Below are positions 1 to 5,611 of a DNA stretch of 8,552 nucleotides, piece after piece. Every line of letters begins with the position of its first letter. The first letter of the stretch is position 1. Origin of the DNA: Anaerolineae bacterium (lineage in GTDB: Bacteria; Chloroflexota; Anaerolineae; SpSt-600); assembly GCA_028275425.1 (NCBI GenBank), contig JAPWUT010000062.1:1-8552 (forward strand), given 5' to 3'. Position numbers and translations under genes: made by a program. The notes below the pieces were generated by a model. It saw only the letters and a program-made list of their open reading frames with translations. It was not told the DNA's origin and did no database searches.

Positions 1-2
1 TC

Positions 3-533
3 AGGCCCTTCGGGGTGGAAGAGCTGGATGAGAGGGTAATAGAGATAAAGCGCACGGCTAAGATGATGAAAGGAGGCCGGCGCTTCCACTTCAGGGCTTT
101 GGTAGTGGTCGGCGACAACAAAGGCCGCGTGGGCATAGGGATGGGGAAAGCCACCGAAGTCCCGGAGGCTATCCGGAAGGCTCTGGAGAAGGCCAGGCGC
201 AGCATGGTTAAAGTCAACATCTTAGGCCCTACCATACCCCATCCGGTCATGGCCAAGTTTGCCTCCAGCAAAGTCCTTCTGCGGCCTGCTTCTCCGGGCA
301 CTGGAGTAATCGCTGGGGGCCCCGTCCGAGCGGTCTTGGAGGCAGCAGGGGTTAAAGACGTCCTAAGCAAAGCCTTCGGCAGCACTCAACCCATAAACCT
401 GGTCAAAGCCACTCTTGCTGCCCTGATGCAGCTTAAGGACCCTGCCGAAGAGGCCAGAAAGAGGGGGAAACCTCTGGAGGAAGTTTTGCCTTTCTGGATG
501 AGGAGGGCGGAAGATGAAAGGCGGCAACGGTAA
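3..533 (+). CDS. rpsE: 30S ribosomal protein S5 (probably 5'-partial)
   Basis: S5 sits at the back of the 30S subunit near the mRNA entry channel and contributes to decoding accuracy. The double-stranded-RNA-binding-like S5 signature is clear (GGRRFHFRALVVVGD followed by KGRVGIGMGKATEVPEAI). The C-terminal half carries PASPGTGVIAGGPVRAVLE and FGSTQPINLVKAT, both standard S5. A GTG at position 15 could start a 172-residue protein, but the frame stays open to the window edge (R-P-F-G before it), no good ribosome binding site precedes it, and S5 homologues usually have about ten more residues before the E-L-x-E-x-V motif. I therefore read the gene as cut at its 5' end. After the usual end (RGKPLEEVL) there is a charged extension of about 13 residues, encoded where the rpmD ribosome binding site and start lie. 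The gene overlaps rpmD by 20 bases. Identity is very secure; only the start is uncertain. Confidence 0.95.
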   Translation, partial: RPFGVEELDERVIEIKRTAKMMKGGRRFHFRALVVVGDNKGRVGIGMGKATEVPEAIRKALEKARRSMVKVNILGPTIPHPVMAKFASSKVLLRPASPGTGVIAGGPVRAVLEAAGVKDVLSKAFGSTQPINLVKATLAALMQLKDPAEEARKRGKPLEEVLPFWMRRAEDERRQR

Positions 534-708
534 AATCCGAATAACCTTAGTCAAAAGCCCCATAGGTTACTCTCGCGAGCAGAAGGAGACCCTTAAGGCT
601 CTGGGGCTCAAGAGGCTCTGGCAGACGGTGGAAAAGGAGAGCACGCCGGCTATACTGGGCATGGTTAAGAAAGTTTCCCATTTGGTAAAGGTGGAGGAGG
701 TGCCATGA
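514..708 (+). CDS. rpmD: 50S ribosomal protein L30
   Basis: A 64-residue protein of the small bacterial L30 family, a component of the large subunit. It shows the family pattern in order: ITLVKSPIGYS (10-20), LKALGLKRLWQTVE (28-40) and TPAILGMVKKVSHLVKVEE (44-62). The length is normal for bacterial L30. The ATG lies inside the end of rpsE (20-base overlap), behind a GGAGGGCGG ribosome binding site that is itself within rpsE. Its TGA overlaps the ATG of rplO (ATGA). Both arrangements suggest translational coupling through S5-L30-L15, the standard spc-operon order. Nothing unusual in the protein itself. Confidence 0.96.
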   Translation: MKGGNGKIRITLVKSPIGYSREQKETLKALGLKRLWQTVEKESTPAILGMVKKVSHLVKVEEVP

Positions 709-1163
709 AGCTTCACGATTTGCGACCCCCTGAGGGCGCTAAGCATAAGCGTAAGAGGGTAGGCCGAGGCAACGGCTCTGGCCATGGGACTTATTGCGGA
801 AGAGGGATAAAGGGGCAGAATGCTCGTTCGGGGGGAAGAATGCCACCATACTTTGAAGGTGGCCAGCTTCCCTTGGTCCGGAGGCTCCCCCACAAGCGCG
901 GTTTCACTAACATCTTCAAAGTCTACTACACCCCTGTCAATTTGGAAAAGCTCGCCAAGTTCCCGGCCGGCGCCGAAGTTACTCCTGCGGTTCTTGCTGA
1001 GGCTGGAATCATAAAGTCAGAAAATGAGCCTGTCGTTATCCTGGCCAAGGGCGATATAGACCGGCCTCTGGTGGTGAAAGCTCACCGTTTCTCCCAGAAG
1101 GCTAAGGAGAAGATTCTGGCCGCAGGCGGCACTGTTGAAGTGCTCCCCTTGAAAGGGAGGTAG
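705..1163 (+). CDS. rplO: 50S ribosomal protein L15
   Basis: L15 is an assembly protein of the large subunit that binds 23S rRNA with a long basic N-terminal tail. The 152-residue length is typical. The N-terminus has the Gly/Arg-rich rRNA-binding tail (KHKRKRVGRGNGSGHGTYCG, then GRGIKGQNARSGG), followed by PYFEGGQLPLVRRLPHKRGF, the hallmark of L15. The C-terminal globular part ends in AAGGTVEVLPLKGR. The ATG overlaps the rpmD stop and follows a GGAGGAGG ribosome binding site at about 693-700. The TAG is two bases before the secY start, and the secY ribosome binding site lies within the last codons of this gene. Confidence 0.97.
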   Translation: MKLHDLRPPEGAKHKRKRVGRGNGSGHGTYCGRGIKGQNARSGGRMPPYFEGGQLPLVRRLPHKRGFTNIFKVYYTPVNLEKLAKFPAGAEVTPAVLAEAGIIKSENEPVVILAKGDIDRPLVVKAHRFSQKAKEKILAAGGTVEVLPLKGR

Positions 1164-1165
1164 GT

Positions 1166-2467
1166 ATGCTTCAGGCTGTCAGGAACGCTTTCCGTTTCCC
1201 GGACTTGCGGAGAAGGATTCTCTTCACCTTTGGGATAATAGCACTCTACAGGCTCATAGCTCACATACCGGTGCCAGGGGTAGACGCCGTAGCGATAAAG
1301 AAGCTCTTTGAGGCGAGCCAGCTTCTGGGCTTCTTGGACATGTTCTCCGGTGGGGCCATGTCCAGCTTCTCAATCATTGCCATGGGCGTTTACCCTTACA
1401 TAACTGCTTCCATCGTTATGCAGCTCCTAATTCCCCTCATCCCCCAATTGGAGAGGCTATTGAAGGAGGAGGGGGAAGAGGGAAGGCGTAAGATTGAAGT
1501 TTACACCCACTGGCTCACGGTTCCTTTGGCCGCCCTTGAGGCCTTGGGGCAGGGAACCCTCTTGGCCAGAGAAGGGGTCTTGGCTAACTTCGGCTTTTCC
1601 GCTGCGACCATCTTGCCTACTATAGCGACCATTTCCACCCTGACGGCCGGGACAATTTTTGCCATGTGGCTTGGAGAGCTAATAGATGAGAAGGGGATAG
1701 GGAACGGGATTTCGCTCATCATCTTCAGCGGCATAGTGGCCCAGGTTCCTCCGAGGGTTGGAAGGATACTCATGAGCAAGCCTACGGACCTTATCATCTT
1801 CTTGATTATTACGGCCATAACAATTGCGGCCATCGTCTACATCCAGGAAGCCCAGAGGAGGATACCGGTTCAATACGGCCGACGGGTGAGGGCCATAAGG
1901 GGTAACAGGGTTCTGGTAGTAGGCGGGCAAGGAACCCACATCCCGTTGCGGGTCAATTCGGCGGGGATGATACCGCTAATCTTTGCCCAGAGCTTCTTGC
2001 TCCTTCCGGCTACCATCTCCAGCTACTTAGTCTATGCTCCCAACAAGGTTCTGGCCACCATAGCTGCCAGCATGACCAAGGCGTTTGACCCAAGGAGCAA
2101 CTTTTACTGGATTGCTTACTTCTTCCTGGTGGTGGCTTTCACCTATTTCTACACCGACATCATCTTCAAGGAGCAGAACTTGGCCGAGTTCCTCCAGAAG
2201 CAAGGAGGCTTCATCCCGGGGATTCGGCCGGGCAAAACTACTGAGGAGTACCTTAACAAGGTCATCCAGCGCATTACTTTCGCTGGTGCTCTATTCCTGG
2301 GCCTGGTAGCCATCCTGCCTTGGATAGTCAGGGATATAACCGAAACTCAAATCATGCTTCTCACCAGCGCCGGTCTCCTGATAGTGGTAGGTGTAGTCAT
2401 AGACACCATGAGGCAGCTTGAGGCCCAGCTAATCATGCGCCATTATGAAGGCTTCCTGCGCAGGTGA
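1166..2467 (+). CDS. secY: Protein translocase subunit SecY
   Basis: SecY is the pore subunit of the SecYEG channel in the cytoplasmic membrane, which exports and inserts proteins. At 433 residues it has the normal length. The sequence shows a run of about ten hydrophobic segments, the plug region (FSGGAMSSFSIIAMG, about 60-74), the first SecY signature (GVYPYITASIVMQLL, 74-88), the second signature (GELIDEKGIGNGISLIIF, 170-187), and the conserved cytoplasmic loop PGIRPGKTTEEYL (351-363) before the last membrane segments. Basic residues at 14-17 and the C-terminal RHYEGFLRR are typical. The start is fixed by GGGAGG at 1155-1160, six bases upstream. The N-terminus (MLQAVRNAFRFPDLRRR) resembles Chloroflexota SecY, from memory. 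Its position between rplO and adk is the standard spc arrangement. Function is certain. Confidence 0.98.
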   Translation: MLQAVRNAFRFPDLRRRILFTFGIIALYRLIAHIPVPGVDAVAIKKLFEASQLLGFLDMFSGGAMSSFSIIAMGVYPYITASIVMQLLIPLIPQLERLLKEEGEEGRRKIEVYTHWLTVPLAALEALGQGTLLAREGVLANFGFSAATILPTIATISTLTAGTIFAMWLGELIDEKGIGNGISLIIFSGIVAQVPPRVGRILMSKPTDLIIFLIITAITIAAIVYIQEAQRRIPVQYGRRVRAIRGNRVLVVGGQGTHIPLRVNSAGMIPLIFAQSFLLLPATISSYLVYAPNKVLATIAASMTKAFDPRSNFYWIAYFFLVVAFTYFYTDIIFKEQNLAEFLQKQGGFIPGIRPGKTTEEYLNKVIQRITFAGALFLGLVAILPWIVRDITETQIMLLTSAGLLIVVGVVIDTMRQLEAQLIMRHYEGFLRR

Positions 2468-2473
2468 TTGAGC

Positions 2474-3163
2474 ATGGGGGAGAGGCCTCTTTACATCGTC
2501 CTTATAGGAGCACCTGGAGCGGGGAAAGGAACCCAGGCTGCCTTGTTGGAGGAAGAGCTTGGCATCCCTCACATCTCTTCAGGGGATATGCTGAGGGAAG
2601 CTGTGGCTAAGGGGACGGAGCTGGGCCGCCTGGCCAAAAGCTACATGGATAAGGGCGAGCTTGTCCCGGACGAGGTCATGATTAAGCTAATCCTGGAGCG
2701 GCTTTCCATGGCCGATTGTCAGAAGGGTGCTCTTCTTGATGGCTTCCCTCGCACCCCGGAGCAGGCAAAGGCTTTGGATGAAGCTTTGGCCAAAGAAGGC
2801 AAAACCATAGCTTTGGTCCCTTACCTAAAGGTTTCCCTGGACAAGCTCTTGGAGAGGCTTTCCGGAAGGTGGATATGCCGGAACTGCCAGGCCGTTTACC
2901 ACATGGTCTACAACCCACCTAAGGATGATAAAAGATGCGATATCTGTGGTGGTGAACTTTACCAGCGCGAAGATGACCGGCCCGAAACGGCGCGGCGCCG
3001 TCTGGAAGTTTACTTTGCCCAGACGGCCCCTCTCATAGAGTATTACCGCAAAGCCGGCCTCCTGCGAGAAGTAGATGGGGAAAGGGCAATAGAGGAAATC
3101 CACCAAGAACTCAGAAGCCTTATAGAGAAAGCCAGAGAGTCAAAGCAAAATGATTGTCCTTAA
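2474..3163 (+). CDS. adk: Adenylate kinase, zinc-type (four-cysteine lid)
   Basis: Cytosolic enzyme catalysing ATP + AMP = 2 ADP, which balances the adenylate pool. Numbering from the ATG at 2474: P-loop GAPGAGKGT (12-20), AMP-binding stretch ISSGDMLREA (34-43), DGFPRTPEQA (89-98), and the long lid (about 125-162), making this the long bacterial form. The lid carries CxxC-x16-CxxC (Cys135, 138, 155, 158), the structural zinc site seen in Gram-positive and many thermophilic enzymes. The DDRPET-x-RRRL segment follows. The start is open: a TTG at 2468 directly after the secY stop would add two residues, but the only ribosome-binding-like bases (CAGG, 2461-2464) fit the ATG at 2474 better. The 3' end overlaps map by 14 bases. 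Product certain. Confidence 0.97.
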   Translation: MGERPLYIVLIGAPGAGKGTQAALLEEELGIPHISSGDMLREAVAKGTELGRLAKSYMDKGELVPDEVMIKLILERLSMADCQKGALLDGFPRTPEQAKALDEALAKEGKTIALVPYLKVSLDKLLERLSGRWICRNCQAVYHMVYNPPKDDKRCDICGGELYQREDDRPETARRRLEVYFAQTAPLIEYYRKAGLLREVDGERAIEEIHQELRSLIEKARESKQNDCP

Positions 3164-3899
3164 ATCGCCAAGGGAGATTGAGTTAATGCGGGAGGCCGGG
3201 AGAATAGTAGCTTTGACCTTAGCCGTCCTGGCTGAGAAAGCCAAGGAGGGGGTGTCAACAGCTCAGTTAGAGGAATGGGCCGAGGAAGTCATCCGCAAAA
3301 ATAAGGCCATCCCCTCCTTCAAAGGTTACCGAGGCTACCCGGCTTCCATATGCGTATCAGTAAACGAAGAGGTTGTGCACGGAATTCCAAGCCCGAAGCG
3401 CATACTTAAGGAGGGCGATGTAGTAAGCATAGACGTAGGGGCAATCTACAGAGGCTACCACGGCGATGCGGCCATAACCATTGGGATTGGTAGGATAACG
3501 GAGGAAGCTGAGAAGCTAATAGAGGTGACTAAAGGGGCTTTGGAGGCAGCGATATCTGTAGCTAAGGCCGGAAATCGGTTAGGAGATATTTCCTGGGCCA
3601 TCCAGAGCTATGCTGAAAAGCACGGTTTCAACGTGGTTAGGGAATACACCGGCCATGGCATAGGCCGTTATATGCACGAAGAACCCCAGGTTCCGAACGT
3701 AGGCACACCTGGGAAAGGGGTCCTTTTAAAACCGGGCATGACTTTGGCCTTAGAGCCGATGGTAGTAGCCGGCTCTTGGGAAGTAGAGGTTCTTCCCGAT
3801 GGCTGGACTGTGGTTACTAAGGATAAATCTTTAGCGGCTCACTTTGAACACACCATCGCCATAACCGATGGCGATGCCGAAATCCTTACCAAGCTTTAA
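3150..3899 (+). CDS. map: Type I methionine aminopeptidase
   Basis: Removes the initiator methionine from new proteins as they leave the ribosome; a cytosolic metalloenzyme. At 249 residues it is the compact type Ia form, with no zinc-finger extension and no type II insert. All five metal ligands of the pita-bread fold can be seen: Asp95 (SIDVGA), Asp106 (YHGDAA), His169 (YTGHGIG), Glu202 (LALEPM) and Glu233 (AHFEHT). The substrate-binding histidines His78 (VVHGIP) and His176 (YMHEEP) are also in place. The ATG lies inside the end of adk, and no strong ribosome binding site precedes it, so translation is probably coupled to adk. The next gene is rpmJ; infA, which often follows map in this cluster, is not there. 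Confidence 0.97.
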   Translation: MIVLKSPREIELMREAGRIVALTLAVLAEKAKEGVSTAQLEEWAEEVIRKNKAIPSFKGYRGYPASICVSVNEEVVHGIPSPKRILKEGDVVSIDVGAIYRGYHGDAAITIGIGRITEEAEKLIEVTKGALEAAISVAKAGNRLGDISWAIQSYAEKHGFNVVREYTGHGIGRYMHEEPQVPNVGTPGKGVLLKPGMTLALEPMVVAGSWEVEVLPDGWTVVTKDKSLAAHFEHTIAITDGDAEILTKL

Positions 3900-3913
3900 A
3901 GGGGGTGTTGAAG

Positions 3914-4030
3914 ATGAAAGTGCGTCCTTCGGTCAAGCGTCGTTGCGCCAAATGCAAGATAATAAGGCGCCGTGGGGTTGTGAGAGTGATTTGCGAGAAC
4001 CCCAAGCACAAGCAAAGGCAAGGCAAATAG
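3914..4030 (+). CDS. rpmJ: 50S ribosomal protein L36 (zinc-ribbon form)
   Basis: A 38-residue protein, short enough to be missed by length-filtered gene calling. It reads MKVRPSVKRRCAKCKIIRRR, then GVVRVICENPKHKQRQGK, which is unmistakable L36, a small large-subunit protein that binds 23S rRNA. The zinc ribbon is complete: Cys11, Cys14, Cys27 and His32 (CxxC-x12-C-x4-H), so this is the zinc-bearing (C+) form. The ribosome binding site is AGGGGGTG just after the map stop, about seven bases before the ATG. The TAG stop overlaps the AGGAGGT ribosome binding site of rpsM. Its position ahead of rpsM is standard for the alpha operon. The overlapping reading in another frame at 3868-4053 is not a gene. 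Confidence 0.97.
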   Translation: MKVRPSVKRRCAKCKIIRRRGVVRVICENPKHKQRQGK

Positions 4031-4040
4031 GAGGTAGGGA

Positions 4041-4430
4041 ATGGCTCGTATAGCTGGGGTTGATTTGCCAAAAGATAAGCGGGTTGAGGTGGCCCTGACC
4101 TACATCTACGGTATAGGTCTTCCCACCAGCCAGAGAATCCTTTTGGAAACTGGTGTAAACCCCAACACCCGCGTTAAGGACCTTACGGAGGAGGAAATAA
4201 GCCGCATTCGTGAATACATTGAGAAGAACCTCAAGGTGGAAGGGGACCTCCGCCGTGAGGTGGCGATGAACATAAAGCGCCTCATAGACATAGGTTGCTA
4301 CAGGGGGATACGCCACAAGCGCAATCTCCCGGTGCGGGGGCAGCGCACCAGGACTAACGCTCGGACCAAGAGGGGGCCACGCAAGACAGTAGCCGGCCGC
4401 GGACGCAAGCGCGGCGCCAAGAAGAAGTAG
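4041..4430 (+). CDS. rpsM: 30S ribosomal protein S13
   Basis: S13 lies in the head of the small subunit and contacts the large subunit and P-site tRNA. The 129-residue protein begins MARIAGVDLPKDKRVEVALT and has the helix-two-turn-helix region YIYGIGLPTSQRIL (21-34). The family signature RGIRHKRNLPVRGQRTRTNA lies at 88-107. The basic tail KRGPRKTVAGRGRKRGAKKK is the part that reaches the tRNA. The ribosome binding site AGGAGGT (4029-4035) sits five bases before the ATG. Unlike its neighbours it is followed by a long spacer (135 bases) before rpsK, starting with a perfect hairpin one base after the stop. Confidence 0.97.
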   Translation: MARIAGVDLPKDKRVEVALTYIYGIGLPTSQRILLETGVNPNTRVKDLTEEEISRIREYIEKNLKVEGDLRREVAMNIKRLIDIGCYRGIRHKRNLPVRGQRTRTNARTKRGPRKTVAGRGRKRGAKKK

Positions 4431-4431
4431 T

Positions 4432-4450
4432 GGCGAAGCTTTGCTTCGCC
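4432..4450 (+). terminator. Perfect hairpin directly after rpsM (not a classic terminator)
   Basis: GGCGAAGC (4432-4439), a TTT loop, and GCTTCGCC (4443-4450) form a perfect 8-bp stem one base after the rpsM stop. No T-run follows (next bases CCAACCGG), so it does not look like a full Rho-independent terminator, and stopping here would silence rpsK to rplQ. It may stabilise the mRNA 3' end, mark a processing site, or partly attenuate. It may also be the first part of the dispersed repeat that fills the rest of the spacer, since TTTGCTTCG recurs 26 bases downstream (4440-4448 and 4466-4474). The structure is seen directly; its role is inferred. Confidence 0.45.
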
Positions 4451-4456
4451 CCAACC

Positions 4457-4522
4457 GGCGAGGGATTTGCTTCGTGCCCTCGCAATGACAGGCTCAATGT
4501 CGTTGCGAGCGAAAGGAAATTG
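4457..4522. repeat. Imperfect palindromic intergenic repeat, TGTCRTTGCGAG type
   Basis: The rpsM-rpsK spacer holds a left arm ending CTCGCAATGACA (4479-4490), a 7-base loop, and a right arm TGTCGTTGCGAG (4498-4509). These pair over 12 positions with one G-T wobble. Beyond the core, GATTTGCTTCG on the left (4464-4474) loosely mirrors CGAAAGGAAATTG on the right (4510-4522), giving a longer degenerate palindrome. From memory, the pattern GATTGCTTCG...CTCGCAATGACA and its complement is a common dispersed intergenic repeat in several phyla, including Chloroflexota. Here it interrupts a junction that is usually short. The arms are visible in the sequence; that it is a multi-copy element in this genome is inferred. 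Confidence 0.6.
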
Positions 4523-4565
4523 TTTTGGGCATTTCGTGATTAAAGATTAAGCGTAAGGAGGGATT

Positions 4566-4958
4566 ATGGCACAGAAAAAGGCAAAGCGAGCCAAAAAGAA
4601 GGAAAAGAAGATACCGCCTGTGGCTCAAGCCCATGTCCAGGCCACTTTCAACAACACCATCATAACTATAACCGACCACCAAGGGAATACAATCCTTTGG
4701 GGCAGCCCTGGAACACTGGGCTTCAGGGGCTCCAAGAAGAGCACACCTTACGCGGCTCAAATGGCCGCCCAAAAAGTGGCCGAGCAGGCCAAACAGTTGG
4801 GCATAAAAGAGCTTGACGTTCTCATCAAAGGGCCGGGGCCAGGTCGGGAAGCAGCCATAAGGGCTTTCCAGACCGTCGGCCTTAAAATCCGGTCCATAGC
4901 CGATGTTACCCCTATCCCCCATAACGGATGCAGACCACCTAAGCGGAGGAGGGTGTAA
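4566..4958 (+). CDS. rpsK: 30S ribosomal protein S11
   Basis: S11 forms part of the platform of the small subunit and helps hold the mRNA upstream of the P site. The 130-residue protein has a lysine-rich start (MAQKKAKRAKKKEKK), then AHVQATFNNTIITITDHQGN (22-41), GFRGSKKSTPYAAQMAA (52-68), the loop KGPGPGREAAIRA (88-100) and the near-invariant end TPIPHNGCRPPKRRRV. The Asn-Gly in PHNG is the pair that becomes isoaspartate in some bacterial S11 proteins. The ribosome binding site AAGGAGGG (4555-4562) is four bases from the ATG, rather close. The TAA overlaps the rpsD ATG by one base (TAATG). Confidence 0.97.
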   Translation: MAQKKAKRAKKKEKKIPPVAQAHVQATFNNTIITITDHQGNTILWGSPGTLGFRGSKKSTPYAAQMAAQKVAEQAKQLGIKELDVLIKGPGPGREAAIRAFQTVGLKIRSIADVTPIPHNGCRPPKRRRV

Positions 4959-5593
4959 TGGCACGGTATACAGGTCCGGTTTGTAGGATATGCCGAAGGG
5001 AAGGGATAAAGCTTTTCCTTAAAGGTGAGCGTTGTTACACTTCCAAGTGCGCCATGGAAAGGCGCCCATACCCACCCGGAATGCATGGCCCTGAAAAACG
5101 CAGGACCAAGCTTTCCGACTATGGGCTTAGGTTGAGGGAAAAGCAAAGGCTCCGCCGCATCTACGGGGTTATGGAGCGCCAGTTCCGCCGTTATTTTGAG
5201 ATGGCCTCCAAGGCTAAAGGGATGACAGGGCCAACCCTCATCACCATACTGGAGCGGCGTTTGGACAACGTCGTTTATAGGCTCGGCTTTGCCTCTTCTC
5301 GGGCTCAGGCTCGCCAATTGGTAAGCCACGGCCACTTTACCGTGAACGGCCGCAGGGTTGATATACCCTCTTACCTTGTGAAGCCAGGAGACATAATCTC
5401 CGTAAAGGAAGAAAGCCGGGATAAGCCTTACTTCAAAGCTTTGGCCGAAAGCCTGGCCCAGACAAACGTCCCTCCGTGGCTGAGCCTGGACCCATTGACC
5501 ATGACCGGTAAGGTGCTGGAGATACCAAGGCGAGAAGACATAACCGACGTGCCTGTCAGGGAGCAGCTGGTAGTGGAATTCTATTCTCGGTAG
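4958..5593 (+). CDS. rpsD: 30S ribosomal protein S4 (zinc-binding form)
   Basis: S4 is a primary 16S rRNA binder that starts small-subunit assembly and guards decoding accuracy; in some bacteria it also represses its own operon. Length 211 residues, normal. The N-terminus MARYTGPVCRICRREGIKLF has a cysteine zinc site: Cys9, Cys12, Cys26 and Cys31, the layout known from Thermus S4. Then comes the rRNA-binding body (YGLRLREKQRLRRIYGVMERQFRRYF) and the S4 domain with LDNVVYRLGFASSRAQARQL, VSHGHFTVNGRRVDIPSYLV and KPGDIISVKE. The C-terminus REQLVVEFYSR is standard. The ATG overlaps the rpsK stop, behind a GGAGGAGGG ribosome binding site. The next gene is rpoA after an 18-base gap. Confidence 0.97.
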   Translation: MARYTGPVCRICRREGIKLFLKGERCYTSKCAMERRPYPPGMHGPEKRRTKLSDYGLRLREKQRLRRIYGVMERQFRRYFEMASKAKGMTGPTLITILERRLDNVVYRLGFASSRAQARQLVSHGHFTVNGRRVDIPSYLVKPGDIISVKEESRDKPYFKALAESLAQTNVPPWLSLDPLTMTGKVLEIPRREDITDVPVREQLVVEFYSR

Positions 5594-5598
5594 TGAAG

Positions 5599-5607
5599 AG
5601 GGGAGGG
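5599..5607 (+). promoter_or_regulatory. Ribosome binding site that fixes the rpoA TTG start
   Basis: AGGGGAGGG ends four bases before the TTG at 5612. In that frame a TGA lies just upstream (5594-5596) and there is no ATG or GTG between it and the TTG. A conserved alpha N-terminus begins at the TTG. Together these support a non-ATG start for rpoA. Confidence 0.75.
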
Positions 5608-5611
5608 CAAA

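Noticed and set aside
3868..4053. Plus-strand open frame overlapping the end of map and all of rpmJ
   Set aside because: The overlapping rpmJ frame is a complete L36 with a zinc site; this frame has no family features.
3933..4454. Minus-strand open frame (173 codons) opposite rpmJ and rpsM with a hydrophobic start
   Set aside because: The hydrophobic start comes from reading the complement of the Lys/Arg-rich rpsM end and the hairpin; it covers real genes.
4432..4509. CRISPR array or tRNA gene in the rpsM-rpsK spacer
   Set aside because: There are no regularly spaced direct repeats and no cloverleaf; the pairing is that of simple palindromes.
4520..4550. Possible promoter in front of rpsK (TTGTTT, then TAAAGA and a repeated GATTAA)
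   Set aside because: The best -35/-10 pair has a spacing of only 15 and a weak -10 match. AT-rich bases at the end of a repeat can look like this by chance.
4757..5335. Minus-strand open frame (192 codons) opposite rpsK and rpsD
   Set aside because: It lies entirely antisense to two conserved genes, and its translation resembles no known protein.
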